Source: Pseudocercospora fijiensis CIRAD86
Lineage: Eukaryota; Ascomycota; Dothideomycetes; Mycosphaerellales; Mycosphaerellaceae
Assembly: GCF_000340215.1 (NCBI RefSeq)
Contig: NW_006921534.1
Coordinates: 1,669,053 to 1,733,052 of the forward strand
DNA: 64,000 bases
Direction: 5' to 3'
The notes under the pieces are model-generated. The model worked only from the letters and a program-made list of their open reading frames with translations, was not told the DNA's origin and made no database searches. The position numbers and the translations under genes are program-made. Position 1 is the first letter of the stretch; each line of letters begins with the position of its first letter. This document shows, piece by piece, positions 22,100 through 32,988 of this stretch.

Positions 22100-22936
22100 A
22101 TGTATCGACGGCAAGTTTCTGCTATAGGGAAGACTCGATCTGCCTCCTATCCCGATGAGGTTGTACACACAAGAGACTCGGCCACGGATGAAGACCCTAG
22201 GCCCAAGCGGAAGAAGATTGTAGAGCCAGCTTCCATCGCGAGCGACGATCAGCCAGGCTCGAACCCAGAGCTTCTGTCCACAGCCAAGGCAGGCGTGTTG
22301 GAGCAAGGCAAGACACTAGGGAAGACTGCTGCAGTTGAGCAGAGACTGTGCGAAAGCGAGACATCGTTCTCTAACTGTGAGCTGTTGAGACTGATCCAGA
22401 CAAACAAAGCACAGCTTCGTCCTGCGGTAACATACGAGCAGCATCTCGAAGGTTATAAAATGCTCAGATATGTCAACGTAACTCCAGCTGAGGTCTGGGC
22501 TATTGTAGCCGAAGCTGACACTATGGGCGATGCATCGACGCAGGCGCTGGTGTCGAGTCGCGGTCCTGGACTTGTCAATGCAACCATGATTTGTATATTT
22601 ACCAACTCACCATCTCCACCGCATCTACGATATACATTCGTTCAGTTCAAGTATAGTTGCGCATCATCGCAGTGCGCCGTGAGTTTGGGGGTAAGGAGCG
22701 TGGAATCATTCACTCACGAAGCTTCGGAAAATTGTGGGCCCCCAGCCATCTCATTGGTTGCCGACGCGTTTCAGGCTCCGCATCACGAACCCCAAGCCCA
22801 ACTTAACGCTCTCGGATACATCGTGCTCATAGCAACTTTTCCAAAACATTGGCAGACTCAACAGCACGAACGCTCCCCTTACTCTTTTCCAAACCAACAG
22901 CGATCCGCATTGCGAACATCACTCGCAATTGCATAA
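22100..22936 (+). CDS. doubtful open reading frame, possible hypothetical gene
   Basis: From the first in-frame ATG the frame gives 278 residues beginning MYRRQVSAIGKTRS. Residues 1-155 have gene-like composition, with a basic RPKRKK nuclear-type motif, an acidic patch and a segment NCELLRLIQTNKAQL that could be helical. The remainder reads like non-coding translation. The frame stops only 14 bases before the start of the next gene, so it could be a real short gene with an unrecognised intron, or part of that gene's leader. No domain is recognised. Confidence 0.25.
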   Translation: MYRRQVSAIGKTRSASYPDEVVHTRDSATDEDPRPKRKKIVEPASIASDDQPGSNPELLSTAKAGVLEQGKTLGKTAAVEQRLCESETSFSNCELLRLIQTNKAQLRPAVTYEQHLEGYKMLRYVNVTPAEVWAIVAEADTMGDASTQALVSSRGPGLVNATMICIFTNSPSPPHLRYTFVQFKYSCASSQCAVSLGVRSVESFTHEASENCGPPAISLVADAFQAPHHEPQAQLNALGYIVLIATFPKHWQTQQHERSPYSFPNQQRSALRTSLAIA

Positions 22937-22950
22937 GCAACACCGACAAG

Positions 22951-25900
22951 ATGTCTCGCCTCTTCATTGCCAATCGGTCTGAGACCGGTATGCGCAAGAA
23001 GTCGGCGTACTTTCGGAAGCAGATGGCGGAGGAAGATAGAGAGATCGCAAAGCGTCTCGCTGAAGAGAAAGAGGCGGAAGCAGAGCGTGCAGAGGAAGCG
23101 CGAATTTCGAGGATGCCAGGATCCTGGACAGACGAGGACACAACCACGCCCAAGCAAACGGTCTACTTTCCGAACACTCCAGAGGCGCCGGAGAAGAGCG
23201 ACGCCGTCGGACGCAAAGCATGGATTAGAAAGTTAGTTGCCAAAGAAGCTGAGAGACTCAAGCGCCAGCATGCCTCGAATATCATCACGCCGAGTCGAAA
23301 GCCGGGCTTGGAGAACAGTATGCCACTGAAGGAGGGCAGCGTTCGAGTCATTCCTGATGGTCGACATGAGGCTGTGAAGAAAGACCAACGCATCCGCAAA
23401 GAGACCTTGACGCCTCGAATTCCAAAGAAGCATCTCGATACCTCGCGCATTGCTAAGGCGGGTAGTGTTCGGCCCCGGAACGCAATTCATGAGAAGGACA
23501 AGGCGATCAGCGCAAAGCTCCAGTACGCATACAGCCAATATGACGACCGCGTGCGCCAGTTCGAGCAAGCGTCTGGCTGGGAATATGACACAGCGGTCGA
23601 GAGCGGCGCCACTGAATATTTGCACTCGGCCAGCAGCGCGTATGATCGACTGCTCAAAGACATCAAGCGTTGGACCGACGAGGTCCATAAGCATGATGCA
23701 GAGCTCGACGCTCACAGGGCGAAGTATCTCGAGCCAGCTCCACAGAGTCGATCACTCCAAGACGGCAAGACACCAAGCCATTGGAAGGGCAAGGCCAGCA
23801 AGATTGAGCATCTAGAACGCTTTCGCGCATTTCGAAAAGCAGCTCCACAACAAGGTCTGCTCGTCGCACCAGAGAAGACAGATACCTCCGAGTCTGAAGA
23901 TCCTCCAGCGCCGAGATGTGCACGCGCGACCGGCGATAGCAAGTATAAGGATCAGTCCATGCCCACCTCCCCCAATGAGGTTGAGAATCTTGCTTCGCAG
24001 CACGTGTCGCCCCTGGAGCAACCACATGCCGAGGCCATTCAGTATATCGAGCCGACACCAGCGGAGCCAGCGCAGGTGGAGAATGCATTGCCACAGTCTG
24101 AGCAGTCGCACATCACCTCCCCAGAGCCGGTCGTCCATGCGCTCAACGGTGGGAAGAAGTCTACAGTACCAGCAGCAACCCCATCCCAACCATTGCCATA
24201 TAATGGCGAGCGTCGGTGGACGCATCACAAGTGTAATATGAAGCATTGCAGAGCTCGTTCTCCCTTCATCAAGAACGACCCACATGCCGGCATTCACGAT
24301 GATCGTCCTCAAGTACTTGGCAAGCGCCGCTCAATTGGCGATATCCTCAGCGTTGAGGAGTATGGTATGGAGACACGTAGAGTCCGGCAGAAGCGCAAAC
24401 AATTCGGCATTGCTCTCGTGCATGTACTGGGCGCGGGATACCTTGATGACTATAGACCAACCGTTGTAAAGGCTCTCAATGACGAAGAAATCGCGAGCAT
24501 TGCTTATGTGCCGGCCGCAGCGAATCCTCTTCTGGCGCCGGTGTCTGCGGTCAACAGCATCCAAGTCCAGGAGAAGTCTGACTACGAAGAAGCCATGGAG
24601 CTCTACGACAGAGGCTTGCATTTCGGGGCAGGCGGCCTAGAAGGCAAAGATGACGATGCCACGAACGGGCAAGAAGCCAAAGATGTTGAGGATGACGGAG
24701 GTCTCGAAGAAGACGAGCAAGTCCACGGATATGTCGAGCAGTTCATCATCGACCCAGTCTCCCATAACGGCGTCTACTTCATTCATCGTCACTCCGTTCA
24801 AGGCGAAATGATCAGAATCGATGTTCCTCGCGAAATCTGGCTGCGGCAGAATGACCACCATGAGGAGAACCTGGACCGAGCCCACATATCTATCCTGACA
24901 CAGCTATGCGAGATCGCTGACCGTGACAGAAAAATGGACCCGAGTGTGGCTGGCCAGCGGGCGGATAGCAATCTGGATATGATTCTTCGAGCGGCCGCTA
25001 AATTCGCGAATTCTTACTCTTGGCTCGATCGCTGGACCTCACGTCTGCGAGTGCGCGAACTTTTGGACGAGCTGAACAAATCCTCGACCGCAGTTGATGG
25101 CGACGGCGACCAGACAATGCAGGATTTCGATGATGATTCAGATGGTCCTGCAGCACACGCGTTAAAAACGTTCAGAGCAATGCTTGCAGAGACTGAGATC
25201 AAGGCTAGAGCGCCAGCATCAGCAGCGCCAGCAGCAGCGCCAGCATCAGCAGGACAGGCGCCCAGAGTGAGAATCACTGCAGAAGAGCTGGAAATTGCCC
25301 CTACCGAGATTCTGCAGGAGGAACGTCCAGCGCCCCAACCTCAGACATTAGTTGATGGTGCAGAGGAGGCGCTTGAGGACACAATGAGCAACGCCGGTGG
25401 TGCAAATGGTCTTCCGGTGCATGTTCCTACCGGGCCAAAGAACGACCGTAGCAAGGGCAGAGACCGAGGTGGTGATAAGGGCATGGCAGGCGCAACCCCA
25501 TCTGGACGCGAGCCAGGCACGGCTAGAAGAGAAAGCAATGTCCACACTGCTGCCAGCGCCACGACAGGTGGAAGTCGAGATACCGCGATGTTTGAAGCCT
25601 CGACTGGTGTTCCTGTTGGAGCTCCAACTGGCCCCTCAGCTGATCGTCGTCCGATGATTTTCGGCCACGACCGGTCTGAAGGCTCTGGAGGATCTGGTGC
25701 TGGGCGGATCGATGGCGGCGCTCCAACGAACGACCAAGACCGACGTGCCAACTCGAAGGGAAAGGGCAAAACCCGTATGCAGCCAGAGAATGGGGATCAG
25801 AACATTGCCATGCGAGATGCTCCAGACGAGCGCCCGAGGCAGCCTCGAAAGGAGGCGAAGCCAGCTACTACCCTGCCTACACTTGACGGCTCTTGGAAGC

Positions 25901-26808
25901 TTCGTCCGCGTAGAAGCTCTCTGACCTACGGGGAGGTGGATCAGGACATGCTCGATGCTGAGCGAGCTCTCAATCTGGGGCCTCGTAATTTCTCTGGCGT
26001 TGAACAGACTCCAGCAGAGCCACAAGAGATGGACATCGATAATCCTGACAGCAGTGCGAATGTACCAGACGATTCTCGCGGCAGCTCAAATGAACCGCCA
26101 CCTACTGCTCCTCGAGGCCCTCGTAAGCAGCAGCAGAAGAACGGCCCTAAGCCTCGGCCATTGAAGATGCCGCTTCGTCCAGATAATCCAGATACTCCAT
26201 CGGGTCCGCCTAGGTTGAGAAATTCGGATGCTGATGGTCGCCCAAAGAGCATGCCTCCTCGTCGGAATGAACATGCTGGAGGCCGATTCGGTAACGGAGA
26301 TCAAAGTGCTGGACGAGGACGAACGCAGACTCGCGATGAGCAGGCCACGAGACAGGGTGGAATACAGGAGGATGGGCGAGCGCAAGTCGCTTCCAACCGT
26401 AAATTCAGACCCCAACATAGATATTCCGGCCAGCAGCAACAAGAGCGGCCACATCGTCCAGTAAATGACCATGCAGGAGACCACCAACATCAGCCCAACA
26501 GGAATGCTACACACCGTCCGCAGGGCAGCACCAATGCCCACAACAACCATCAACAACCGTCTCACGGACGCAATGGAGATTCTGCTCGCCAGACCCAGGG
26601 AAACGTGGACCCATATGCCCAAGCGCGGATGCAGAATAAACAGAATCGCAACAAGCAGAACCGTCTAAGAAGCAACGCGACGAGCGGCAGTCGTTCACAC
26701 ATCGAAGATACCTCGAAGTCTAAGTTGAACTACAACTTCAAGGGCGCGGCAGCTCGAAAGAATAGGCCGAATCCGCACGCAGAATTAGACGGCTCAAATG
26801 ACGCGTGA
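22951..26808 (+). CDS. large low-complexity protein, function unknown
   Basis: One open frame from ATG at 22951 (MSRLFIANRSETGMRKK) to 26808 gives 1285 residues; the frame is also open for 34 codons upstream but without an ATG. Residues 10-70 are a charged, probably coiled-coil helix (EEDREIAKRLAEEKEAEAER). A second helical stretch lies around 180-280. A more conserved-looking, acidic-to-hydrophobic region is near 600-750 (HGYVEQFIID, GVYFIHRHSVQGEM, RWTSRLRVRELLDEL). An Ala/Pro repeat follows, then a long tail rich in Arg, Gly, Gln, Asn and Pro with RG- and QQ-type stretches, typical of RNA-binding or condensate-forming regions. No catalytic motif is visible and I do not recognise the family. 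Confidence 0.75.
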   Translation: MSRLFIANRSETGMRKKSAYFRKQMAEEDREIAKRLAEEKEAEAERAEEARISRMPGSWTDEDTTTPKQTVYFPNTPEAPEKSDAVGRKAWIRKLVAKEAERLKRQHASNIITPSRKPGLENSMPLKEGSVRVIPDGRHEAVKKDQRIRKETLTPRIPKKHLDTSRIAKAGSVRPRNAIHEKDKAISAKLQYAYSQYDDRVRQFEQASGWEYDTAVESGATEYLHSASSAYDRLLKDIKRWTDEVHKHDAELDAHRAKYLEPAPQSRSLQDGKTPSHWKGKASKIEHLERFRAFRKAAPQQGLLVAPEKTDTSESEDPPAPRCARATGDSKYKDQSMPTSPNEVENLASQHVSPLEQPHAEAIQYIEPTPAEPAQVENALPQSEQSHITSPEPVVHALNGGKKSTVPAATPSQPLPYNGERRWTHHKCNMKHCRARSPFIKNDPHAGIHDDRPQVLGKRRSIGDILSVEEYGMETRRVRQKRKQFGIALVHVLGAGYLDDYRPTVVKALNDEEIASIAYVPAAANPLLAPVSAVNSIQVQEKSDYEEAMELYDRGLHFGAGGLEGKDDDATNGQEAKDVEDDGGLEEDEQVHGYVEQFIIDPVSHNGVYFIHRHSVQGEMIRIDVPREIWLRQNDHHEENLDRAHISILTQLCEIADRDRKMDPSVAGQRADSNLDMILRAAAKFANSYSWLDRWTSRLRVRELLDELNKSSTAVDGDGDQTMQDFDDDSDGPAAHALKTFRAMLAETEIKARAPASAAPAAAPASAGQAPRVRITAEELEIAPTEILQEERPAPQPQTLVDGAEEALEDTMSNAGGANGLPVHVPTGPKNDRSKGRDRGGDKGMAGATPSGREPGTARRESNVHTAASATTGGSRDTAMFEASTGVPVGAPTGPSADRRPMIFGHDRSEGSGGSGAGRIDGGAPTNDQDRRANSKGKGKTRMQPENGDQNIAMRDAPDERPRQPRKEAKPATTLPTLDGSWKLRPRRSSLTYGEVDQDMLDAERALNLGPRNFSGVEQTPAEPQEMDIDNPDSSANVPDDSRGSSNEPPPTAPRGPRKQQQKNGPKPRPLKMPLRPDNPDTPSGPPRLRNSDADGRPKSMPPRRNEHAGGRFGNGDQSAGRGRTQTRDEQATRQGGIQEDGRAQVASNRKFRPQHRYSGQQQQERPHRPVNDHAGDHQHQPNRNATHRPQGSTNAHNNHQQPSHGRNGDSARQTQGNVDPYAQARMQNKQNRNKQNRLRSNATSGSRSHIEDTSKSKLNYNFKGAAARKNRPNPHAELDGSNDA

Positions 26809-28480
26809 AGCTCTGCAGCTAGACTCCCATCATGGTCTTGACGTCGCTGCTAGGGACTTTGGCGCAAGAGTTCGCGCTCGGTATGGCTACCAAGTGATCC
26901 ACCACGACCTTGCACGGCCTTATGGCTCAAAGGTTCGATAGCAGCCCTTCTTCTGCAAATCCTTGGCTTGAAGCTCGTTTGTTGAGAATGCGGGGTGTGA
27001 GAGCATCTTCAGTCGACAAATCGAACAGCTTTGCATGGACCAGCTTAACATGTTCGATGCCAACGCTCTTCGGTCGAGATATGTATGGCAAGTGGCGCCA
27101 CCTTGAATCCACAAGTCGGCCTTAGGGCTCAGTCATGGAACAAGGGCTAGGCTTACCCAATATCATGCACTTTCTTGCGTGTTATTCAGCACTGCTGATG
27201 CGTTCGGCACCGACGGAGAGCGGCATAATCTATTCTAGTGTCTCGCGTGGGGGACGGTTTCCTGGGTGAAGTCGATAATTGATAGTTACAGGGTTGATCT
27301 TGGTCTTGCGCAAAAGTTTCACCTTGTATCCTGGAGTCTGACCTCGGAGTCTCGGACCGTGGCATGTGAACGATGTGATGCCCGCCCGCATTATTGATGA
27401 GGGATACGAAGTGACGGAGATAGCGCCAGAGCCGGCGATGAATGACAGCTAGGCATTGAATTGGCCAGCGCGACCTGCGCAGGCAGATGTGAGGAAAGAT
27501 GATGTAATCCTCCCTTCTCCGAGATTGCGATCAAGTGCGTGAGGTTTGTTCTCGCACTCGCAGTCTGGACGGCTCAATTAATCGACCTGTGAGAACAGAT
27601 GCTGCCTCTGTGTGGGACTCATTCGATCAAAGCCGCTTCAAGCTTGCTCTTGTGTGGGTATTAATGGCCTGTTCTCGACTCGTGTCTTTCTAGCCTCGAC
27701 TAAATGGCTCCAATTGTCCAGCTCAAGCACTTCTCCATAGACCAAGACGTCTGGTCGGAAAGGCTGAGGCTCAAATGGAGTTCACCGGGTAGCGTTTCAT
27801 GTGTCTTGTCGCAGATTGCCATATCTCTTCATGACAAACCTTGATCAGTCTGAATGCCAGTAGTCAGAGGATGGCAAGTTGGGAAAGCGCAGCTACCCAC
27901 CATAACGGCAGTGCTTTTTTCATGAGTCGATGGTGTCGAGAATGCAGGCCTCGAAGCTGGTTGCTGTCCAGGCTCCATAGCTTCCCGCTTCCAGCTCGGC
28001 CGCTCAGCCGATAGCCCTCACGACCCATGATCCATGATGTGGACGGGCTTCGATGCCTGCAATGCTTAAACGTTGCCCGATGATTTGGTAGGCAGCACAC
28101 TGAGTTTTACTTCAATGCCATGAAATGAGATCGGGAGTGTGAACATGGTGGTATTTGAGATGTCCATTGTCAGATGTGATGGATGGCATTGAGGCTGGCG
28201 TCATACACGACTCAGTACCTGCATATAAAAGACACTACTGCACACCATGCCCGAGGCGTGGCCTTCTGCGCCAAGTGATGCTCCTGGAGATTGATGCCGC
28301 AGCCCAATCAAAAGATGCGCGAAAGGTCTCTTTGGGAGAAAATATCGTTTGTTTCACAGCTGCGCGCAAGCCACCACAGTCCCAGGCCGTTGGGTGGACA
28401 GGGGAATCGGCACACCGCATCAGTCCGCCAGGAAGTGCGGGTAGGGGGCTGCGTTTCGGTGTGGGTTGGAATGGTTTGAG
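26809..28480. other. long intergenic region
   Basis: About 1.67 kb with no supported gene. Small open frames at 26910-27125, 27864-28100 and 28155-28601 carry no recognisable content. The last 60 bp are G-rich, just before a start codon that opens a C-rich coding stretch. Confidence 0.45.
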
Positions 28481-30139
28481 ATGCCCGCGGCCGGGACTTC
28501 GTCGAGTGGCAGCGGAGGACATGCGTCGGTATTTGCGAGGTTCAAGAGACATGGCAGCAGCAGTGCATTCGCGCATGCCGACGCAACCACCGCCGCCCTG
28601 ACCCTCGACACCACCCCCACCGCCACCCCCATCCCCACCCCCAGCGACCCCAGCCCCGTGCACATCGACGAGCGAGGTGCAGTCACGGGCGGCAAAGCGG
28701 TCACCCACCGCCGCGAGAGCAGCCTGTTCAGCCTGACGACGACGGTGACCGGCAGCGCCAAGGATTTGAAGAGGAGTCTGAGCGTGCGAAGCCACAGGAC
28801 GACGCTGAGCAGCGGAGCTTCCTCTCTCGGCAACAAGAGCAAGACAGGCAGCGCTGCCAACGACTTCACCCCGCTGAGCTCCGCCAGTCCGGTCGGCGAC
28901 GACGAAGGGCGAGTCGTCGACGTCCTCAAGTCGCCGCTGCCTCCACCGTCTGCGCCTGCCGCTGCACAGCAGCCGCGTTTGAGGAGGAAGCTGTCGTTGA
29001 GTGCCAAAGGCCTTTCACGCAGCTTCAAGTCTACCGAGGCGCTTCCGGAGCTCACCGCACCAACATATCTGAAGAACCTTGCTGCCTCTTCGCCGCCAAT
29101 CCATCGTACCAACACTCTGCCTGCCATGTTGGCCGCACCACCGCCGGCTCCTGTCCAGGGAGGCAGGAAGCCATCTGCCGACCATCGACCCGGCCTCCAT
29201 CCTCAAACCAGCTTCAACAGTGTCGTGAGAGACATCTCTACATCGCACAGCAATGGAGCACCCCTCCAGCCAACGCCGTCGCTGCCAACGAGCATGCCTG
29301 GGGGACCTCTCAATCCAAATACAATATACACACAAATGCAGGAAACCGCGACGAAGCGCATGGCAACCATCGAGTATCTGCGCAAATTACACGAGGGTGA
29401 CATGTTCCACTTCAATATGTACCACTATTCGCAAGCATCGTTGGCCACTATTCCGTCGATGGCGCACCACAAGCTCGGCAGGAGGGCCACGAATTATTTT
29501 TTGCTCGGATACAGTCTCCCAGCGGTCTTGGACATGAACTCAGGAACGCCGCTGGAGTATCTCAAAGCCCTGTCGGCCTTGCTCACAGAATTTGAGGAGT
29601 ATCGAAATCTCAGCGGATTTGATGCAAGCGGGAATGCTGTAAGCAAAGGCAGGATGGGCTCAATGTTCAAGTCTGGGATGGGCTTTGGTGGTCGTGGCAC
29701 CAAGGGTCGGAGATCGAGCACTGCAATCGCCCCGGACAATCTCTCCATCGACACGAGGCAGGCAGAGCTTCTAGGCGTCTCGAACTCCGGTCGAGGGTCT
29801 GATGTCGGCTCACCACAGGACATGAGCGTGCCCATCAACCCCAGCGGACACGAATTTGCATACCTGCTGACGCCACACATTCCTTTCGAACCAGATTTCA
29901 TCACAACACTAGGCACACTCTGTGATACACTGGTTGATGTGTACGCCAAGCTCATGGAGATCATTGGTGGCCCAGACAGCTGCACTGCAGCAGTCGGCGA
30001 TGCCTTTGCGAAGGCGGACAAAGCCATTCGAAAGATCCTGATATCAAACCTCGTCCGCGAGTTCGAAGACAACACTCGCGCAGGTATGAAGGGCGAGATC
30101 GCAGGCTTGGGCAAACTGACGCTCGGAGGTCTCATGTAG
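28481..30139 (+). CDS. conserved fungal protein, function unknown
   Basis: The first in-frame ATG (MPAAGTSSSGSGG) gives 552 residues; the open frame extends a few codons further upstream without an ATG. Residues 1-270 are disordered, rich in Ser, Pro and Ala, with basic patches such as RRKLSLSAKGLSRSF that look like phosphorylation sites. The folded part is about 280-550: TKRMATIEYLRKLHEGDMFHF, ASLATIPSMAHHKLGRRATNYF, LGYSLPAVLDMNS, LKALSALLTEFEEY, then after a Gly/Ser loop FAYLLTPHIPFEPDFITTLGT and LCDTLVDVYAKLMEIIGG. The C-terminal region looks all-helical. I recall this as a widely conserved ascomycete protein without a named function. No membrane segment is seen. Confidence 0.8.
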   Translation: MPAAGTSSSGSGGHASVFARFKRHGSSSAFAHADATTAALTLDTTPTATPIPTPSDPSPVHIDERGAVTGGKAVTHRRESSLFSLTTTVTGSAKDLKRSLSVRSHRTTLSSGASSLGNKSKTGSAANDFTPLSSASPVGDDEGRVVDVLKSPLPPPSAPAAAQQPRLRRKLSLSAKGLSRSFKSTEALPELTAPTYLKNLAASSPPIHRTNTLPAMLAAPPPAPVQGGRKPSADHRPGLHPQTSFNSVVRDISTSHSNGAPLQPTPSLPTSMPGGPLNPNTIYTQMQETATKRMATIEYLRKLHEGDMFHFNMYHYSQASLATIPSMAHHKLGRRATNYFLLGYSLPAVLDMNSGTPLEYLKALSALLTEFEEYRNLSGFDASGNAVSKGRMGSMFKSGMGFGGRGTKGRRSSTAIAPDNLSIDTRQAELLGVSNSGRGSDVGSPQDMSVPINPSGHEFAYLLTPHIPFEPDFITTLGTLCDTLVDVYAKLMEIIGGPDSCTAAVGDAFAKADKAIRKILISNLVREFEDNTRAGMKGEIAGLGKLTLGGLM

Positions 30140-31202
30140 GACATGAGCGAGCCTCAGCTTGACAGCCAGAACTGTGGATGAATCTATGACATATGTTTCG
30201 CAATAATGACGGCACAATTGGAGGAAGAATCAAACGACACGACAGACTTAACGACTACAACCACATGATACCCTTTCGATTGCACAGGCAGGCGCTGGCG
30301 GGAGGATTTTGTGAAGCAGAGATTTTATCTAGCTGCGGTTCCGCGCGGCTTAACATGTACAGTGGATATAGCTGATATGTCAGAAACGAATGTGTACATC
30401 ATCATCCCACTTCATCTTCGTCTTTGAGCCCCTTAATCCTGATAAGCCAGTGGTATCCTGCTCACTGCATATCTCCGAAAGATGCCCAGAGCAGCGTAAG
30501 GCGTGTATGATAGACTGCACTCTGGATTCGAAGTTGCAGAACAGATTGACGTTCCAACAAGACGGCATGCTTCATTGACATACACCCGTTACGTGCTTCC
30601 ATAGTAGTTCCTCGATGATAGAGATATCAACTTCGGCTTAAGCCTCCCCCCAGCGACATCGGCCACCTCGGGCAAACAACTAACGCCATGAATACCCGCT
30701 CGGCTCAAGGAAGTTTTTTCTTACCACCACACATCATCAAACCCAATGCCTCACGCTGCATCGAAGATCATATAAAGCCGTACCTGCATAAATTATAACC
30801 GCGTATCAATGTGCATGCATTTCGGTCTTGTCGCTTTCCCGAGCCAACCAGCCAGCTAGCTAGCCAGTAGGAGTCATGAACTGTGGTTGGTTGTTGTTAG
30901 TATGACTCCTTGCATAAAGATTGCTTTGCTTTGACCGCTGTCCGCTGTCCGCTATTCGGCCGTTTCATTCAGTCATACGTCAATTGACATTGGCTTATTA
31001 TTACTTGCCTGCCGGATTCCCTACTTTACTCCCTGAGTTTCTTTCGTCTTTCGTCTTTTGTTGTCCATCGCTACTTGACTCATACAACAAAACCGGGACG
31101 GGACGAGCACTTCAGAAGAAAATTTCTTCACTACTGCAACCTCAAACATCATCTCTTGGAAGACTCATTCCATTCGCATACAACAAGAGAAAAACAACAA
31201 CA
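30140..31202. other. intergenic: promoter and leader of the aminotransferase
   Basis: About 1.06 kb upstream of the aminotransferase start. A TATA-like stretch (ATAAATTATAACC) occurs near 30788, and repeated AGCTAGC-type words near 30845-30870. The last 282 bp (30921-31202) are open in the aminotransferase frame but contain no ATG; see findings. Confidence 0.5.
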
Positions 31203-32489
31203 ATGGCCCCCGCAGCCCTCACCCCGGAAACATCCGGTGCCAACACGCCCACCTCAACATCAGCCTCCGCCCTCACCCAAGCAGGAATCAAGCACGCCTT
31301 CAAAAACTCCCCAAGCGCCGGCCCCGATACATCGAAAATGACCTACACCTACACCCGCACCCCCCGCCCCGTTCCCGACCCGGACTCCGCCGAAACAAAA
31401 GCCCAAAAGACTTGCACCGACCACATGGTCACGGCACGCTGGACTCTCGAAACCGGCTGGGACGCACCGGAACTCAAACCCTACGGTCCCCTCGCCATCA
31501 TGCCCTCCGCCTCCGTCCTGCACTACGCAACCGAATGCTTCGAAGGCTTGAAACTTTACCGCGGCTACGATGGGAAACTCCGGTTATTCCGCGTCGCACG
31601 CAATTGTGAGAGGATGTTGAAAAGTGCGAGGAGAATCGCGTTGCCGGATTTCGAGCCGCGGGAGTTGGAGAAGATGATTGTCACGCTTTGTGCGACGGAT
31701 GGGGAGAAATGGTTGCCGAAGGAGAGGGCGGGGCATTTTTTGTATATTCGGCCGACGTTTATTGCTACGGATGCTGCGTTGGGGGTGCAGAGACCGAGGG
31801 AGGCGCTTTTGTATGTGATTGTGGCTTGTTTTCCCGATATGAGTAAGTCGATGCCGCCGGCGTTGAATGGTGCCGCGAAGCATGCGAAGGAGGGGTTGAA
31901 GTTGTTGGCGAGTAATGAGGATACGATTCGTGCGTGGCCCGGAGGGTTTGGGTATGCGAAGCTTGGAGCGAATTATGGGCCTAGTCTGGTTGCGCAGGGG
32001 GAGGCGAGGAGTAGAGGGTTTGATCAGGTGCTGTGGCTTTTTGGGAAGGAGTGTTGGGTGACTGAGGCTGGTGCGTCGAATTTCTTCGTTGTGATGAGGG
32101 AGAAGGAGACGGGAAAGCTTCAGTTGATCACGGCACCTTTGGAGGAGAGGATCATCTTGGAGGGTGTGACTCGTGCTTCTGTGCTGGAATTGGCGAAGGA
32201 GCGCTTTGCGAAGAAGACCAATGAGACCGAGGAGGTTGAAGTTGTGGAGCAGCGCTTCACGATGCATGATATCGTTGCTGCTAAGCAGGAAGGTCGTTTG
32301 GTGGAGGCTTTTGCTGCTGGGACTGCTTTCTTCATTGCCCCGGTCGGCCTCATTCACTTCCGCGGCATCGACCACGATATCCCAATGGCTGATGGCCAGA
32401 GCGGAATCTATGCGAGGTTGATCAAGACTTGGCTCGTGGATATCATGTACGGTAATGAGCAGCACCCGTGGGGCATCGAGGTGAAGTAA
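31203..32489 (+). CDS. branched-chain amino acid aminotransferase
   Basis: This fold-type IV PLP enzyme interconverts Leu, Ile and Val with their 2-oxo acids using 2-oxoglutarate/glutamate. The chosen ATG (ACAACAATGG context) gives 428 residues. Family features in order: YATECFEGLKLYRG, the arginine-rich NCERMLKSARR, the PLP-binding Lys at about residue 253 in AKLGANYGPSL, EAGASNFFVV, and EERIILEGVTRASVLELA. The N-terminus MAPAALTPETSGANT does not look like a mitochondrial presequence, so the ATG product is probably cytosolic. The upstream frame is open without an ATG and could encode a leader if a non-ATG start or spliced exon is used. The gene changes sharply from C-rich to G-rich codon third positions near 31,590. 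Confidence 0.92.
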   Translation: MAPAALTPETSGANTPTSTSASALTQAGIKHAFKNSPSAGPDTSKMTYTYTRTPRPVPDPDSAETKAQKTCTDHMVTARWTLETGWDAPELKPYGPLAIMPSASVLHYATECFEGLKLYRGYDGKLRLFRVARNCERMLKSARRIALPDFEPRELEKMIVTLCATDGEKWLPKERAGHFLYIRPTFIATDAALGVQRPREALLYVIVACFPDMSKSMPPALNGAAKHAKEGLKLLASNEDTIRAWPGGFGYAKLGANYGPSLVAQGEARSRGFDQVLWLFGKECWVTEAGASNFFVVMREKETGKLQLITAPLEERIILEGVTRASVLELAKERFAKKTNETEEVEVVEQRFTMHDIVAAKQEGRLVEAFAAGTAFFIAPVGLIHFRGIDHDIPMADGQSGIYARLIKTWLVDIMYGNEQHPWGIEVK

Positions 32490-32988
32490 TCGATTTCTGC
32501 CGAGCGTTTTCATAGTCGGGCGCCTGGAGTGTGAAGGGATTGGGTAATGGTCTTGAGTGTTCATAAAAGCAGATTGTAATGCCACGCTTGTGCGGACATG
32601 GGGTTGATGTCTCCTTCTTGGCTGTCCTCCAGCCGTTTCATCGCCGAATTCTGAAGAGGGTGTAGCTCGACTGATAATTTTGCATGGCAATTCTCCATGG
32701 CCGCGCGCCTGTGCCTATCTCAGGCCTCGTGCAAATACCTTGGATGCATGCAAGAGCTCAGCGATAGTCGTTGATACTCAGCTATAACAGTCTAGCCATG
32801 AGTATAACTCCGATGCGTTCTCAGCAAGAGCATATGGTAGAAACCATACCAAAACCTGCAAGTGGGACCGGGCGTAGACGAAAGCACTTTGATTAATGTG
32901 TGGAGATGCTTTTCAAGTTTGCTCCCTTCACCAAAAAAGTCAGCCCTCATCCACACACTCCCATCCCATCCCGTCACCCTCGTCACAC
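32490..32988. other. intergenic between convergent genes
   Basis: About 500 bp hold the 3' ends of the aminotransferase and the Alba-like gene. Nothing else is visible. Confidence 0.5.

Noticed and set aside
31584..32690. 368-codon minus-strand open frame
   Set aside because: Antisense shadow of the aminotransferase; its Arg/His/Leu-rich translation is what G-ending codons give on the reverse strand.
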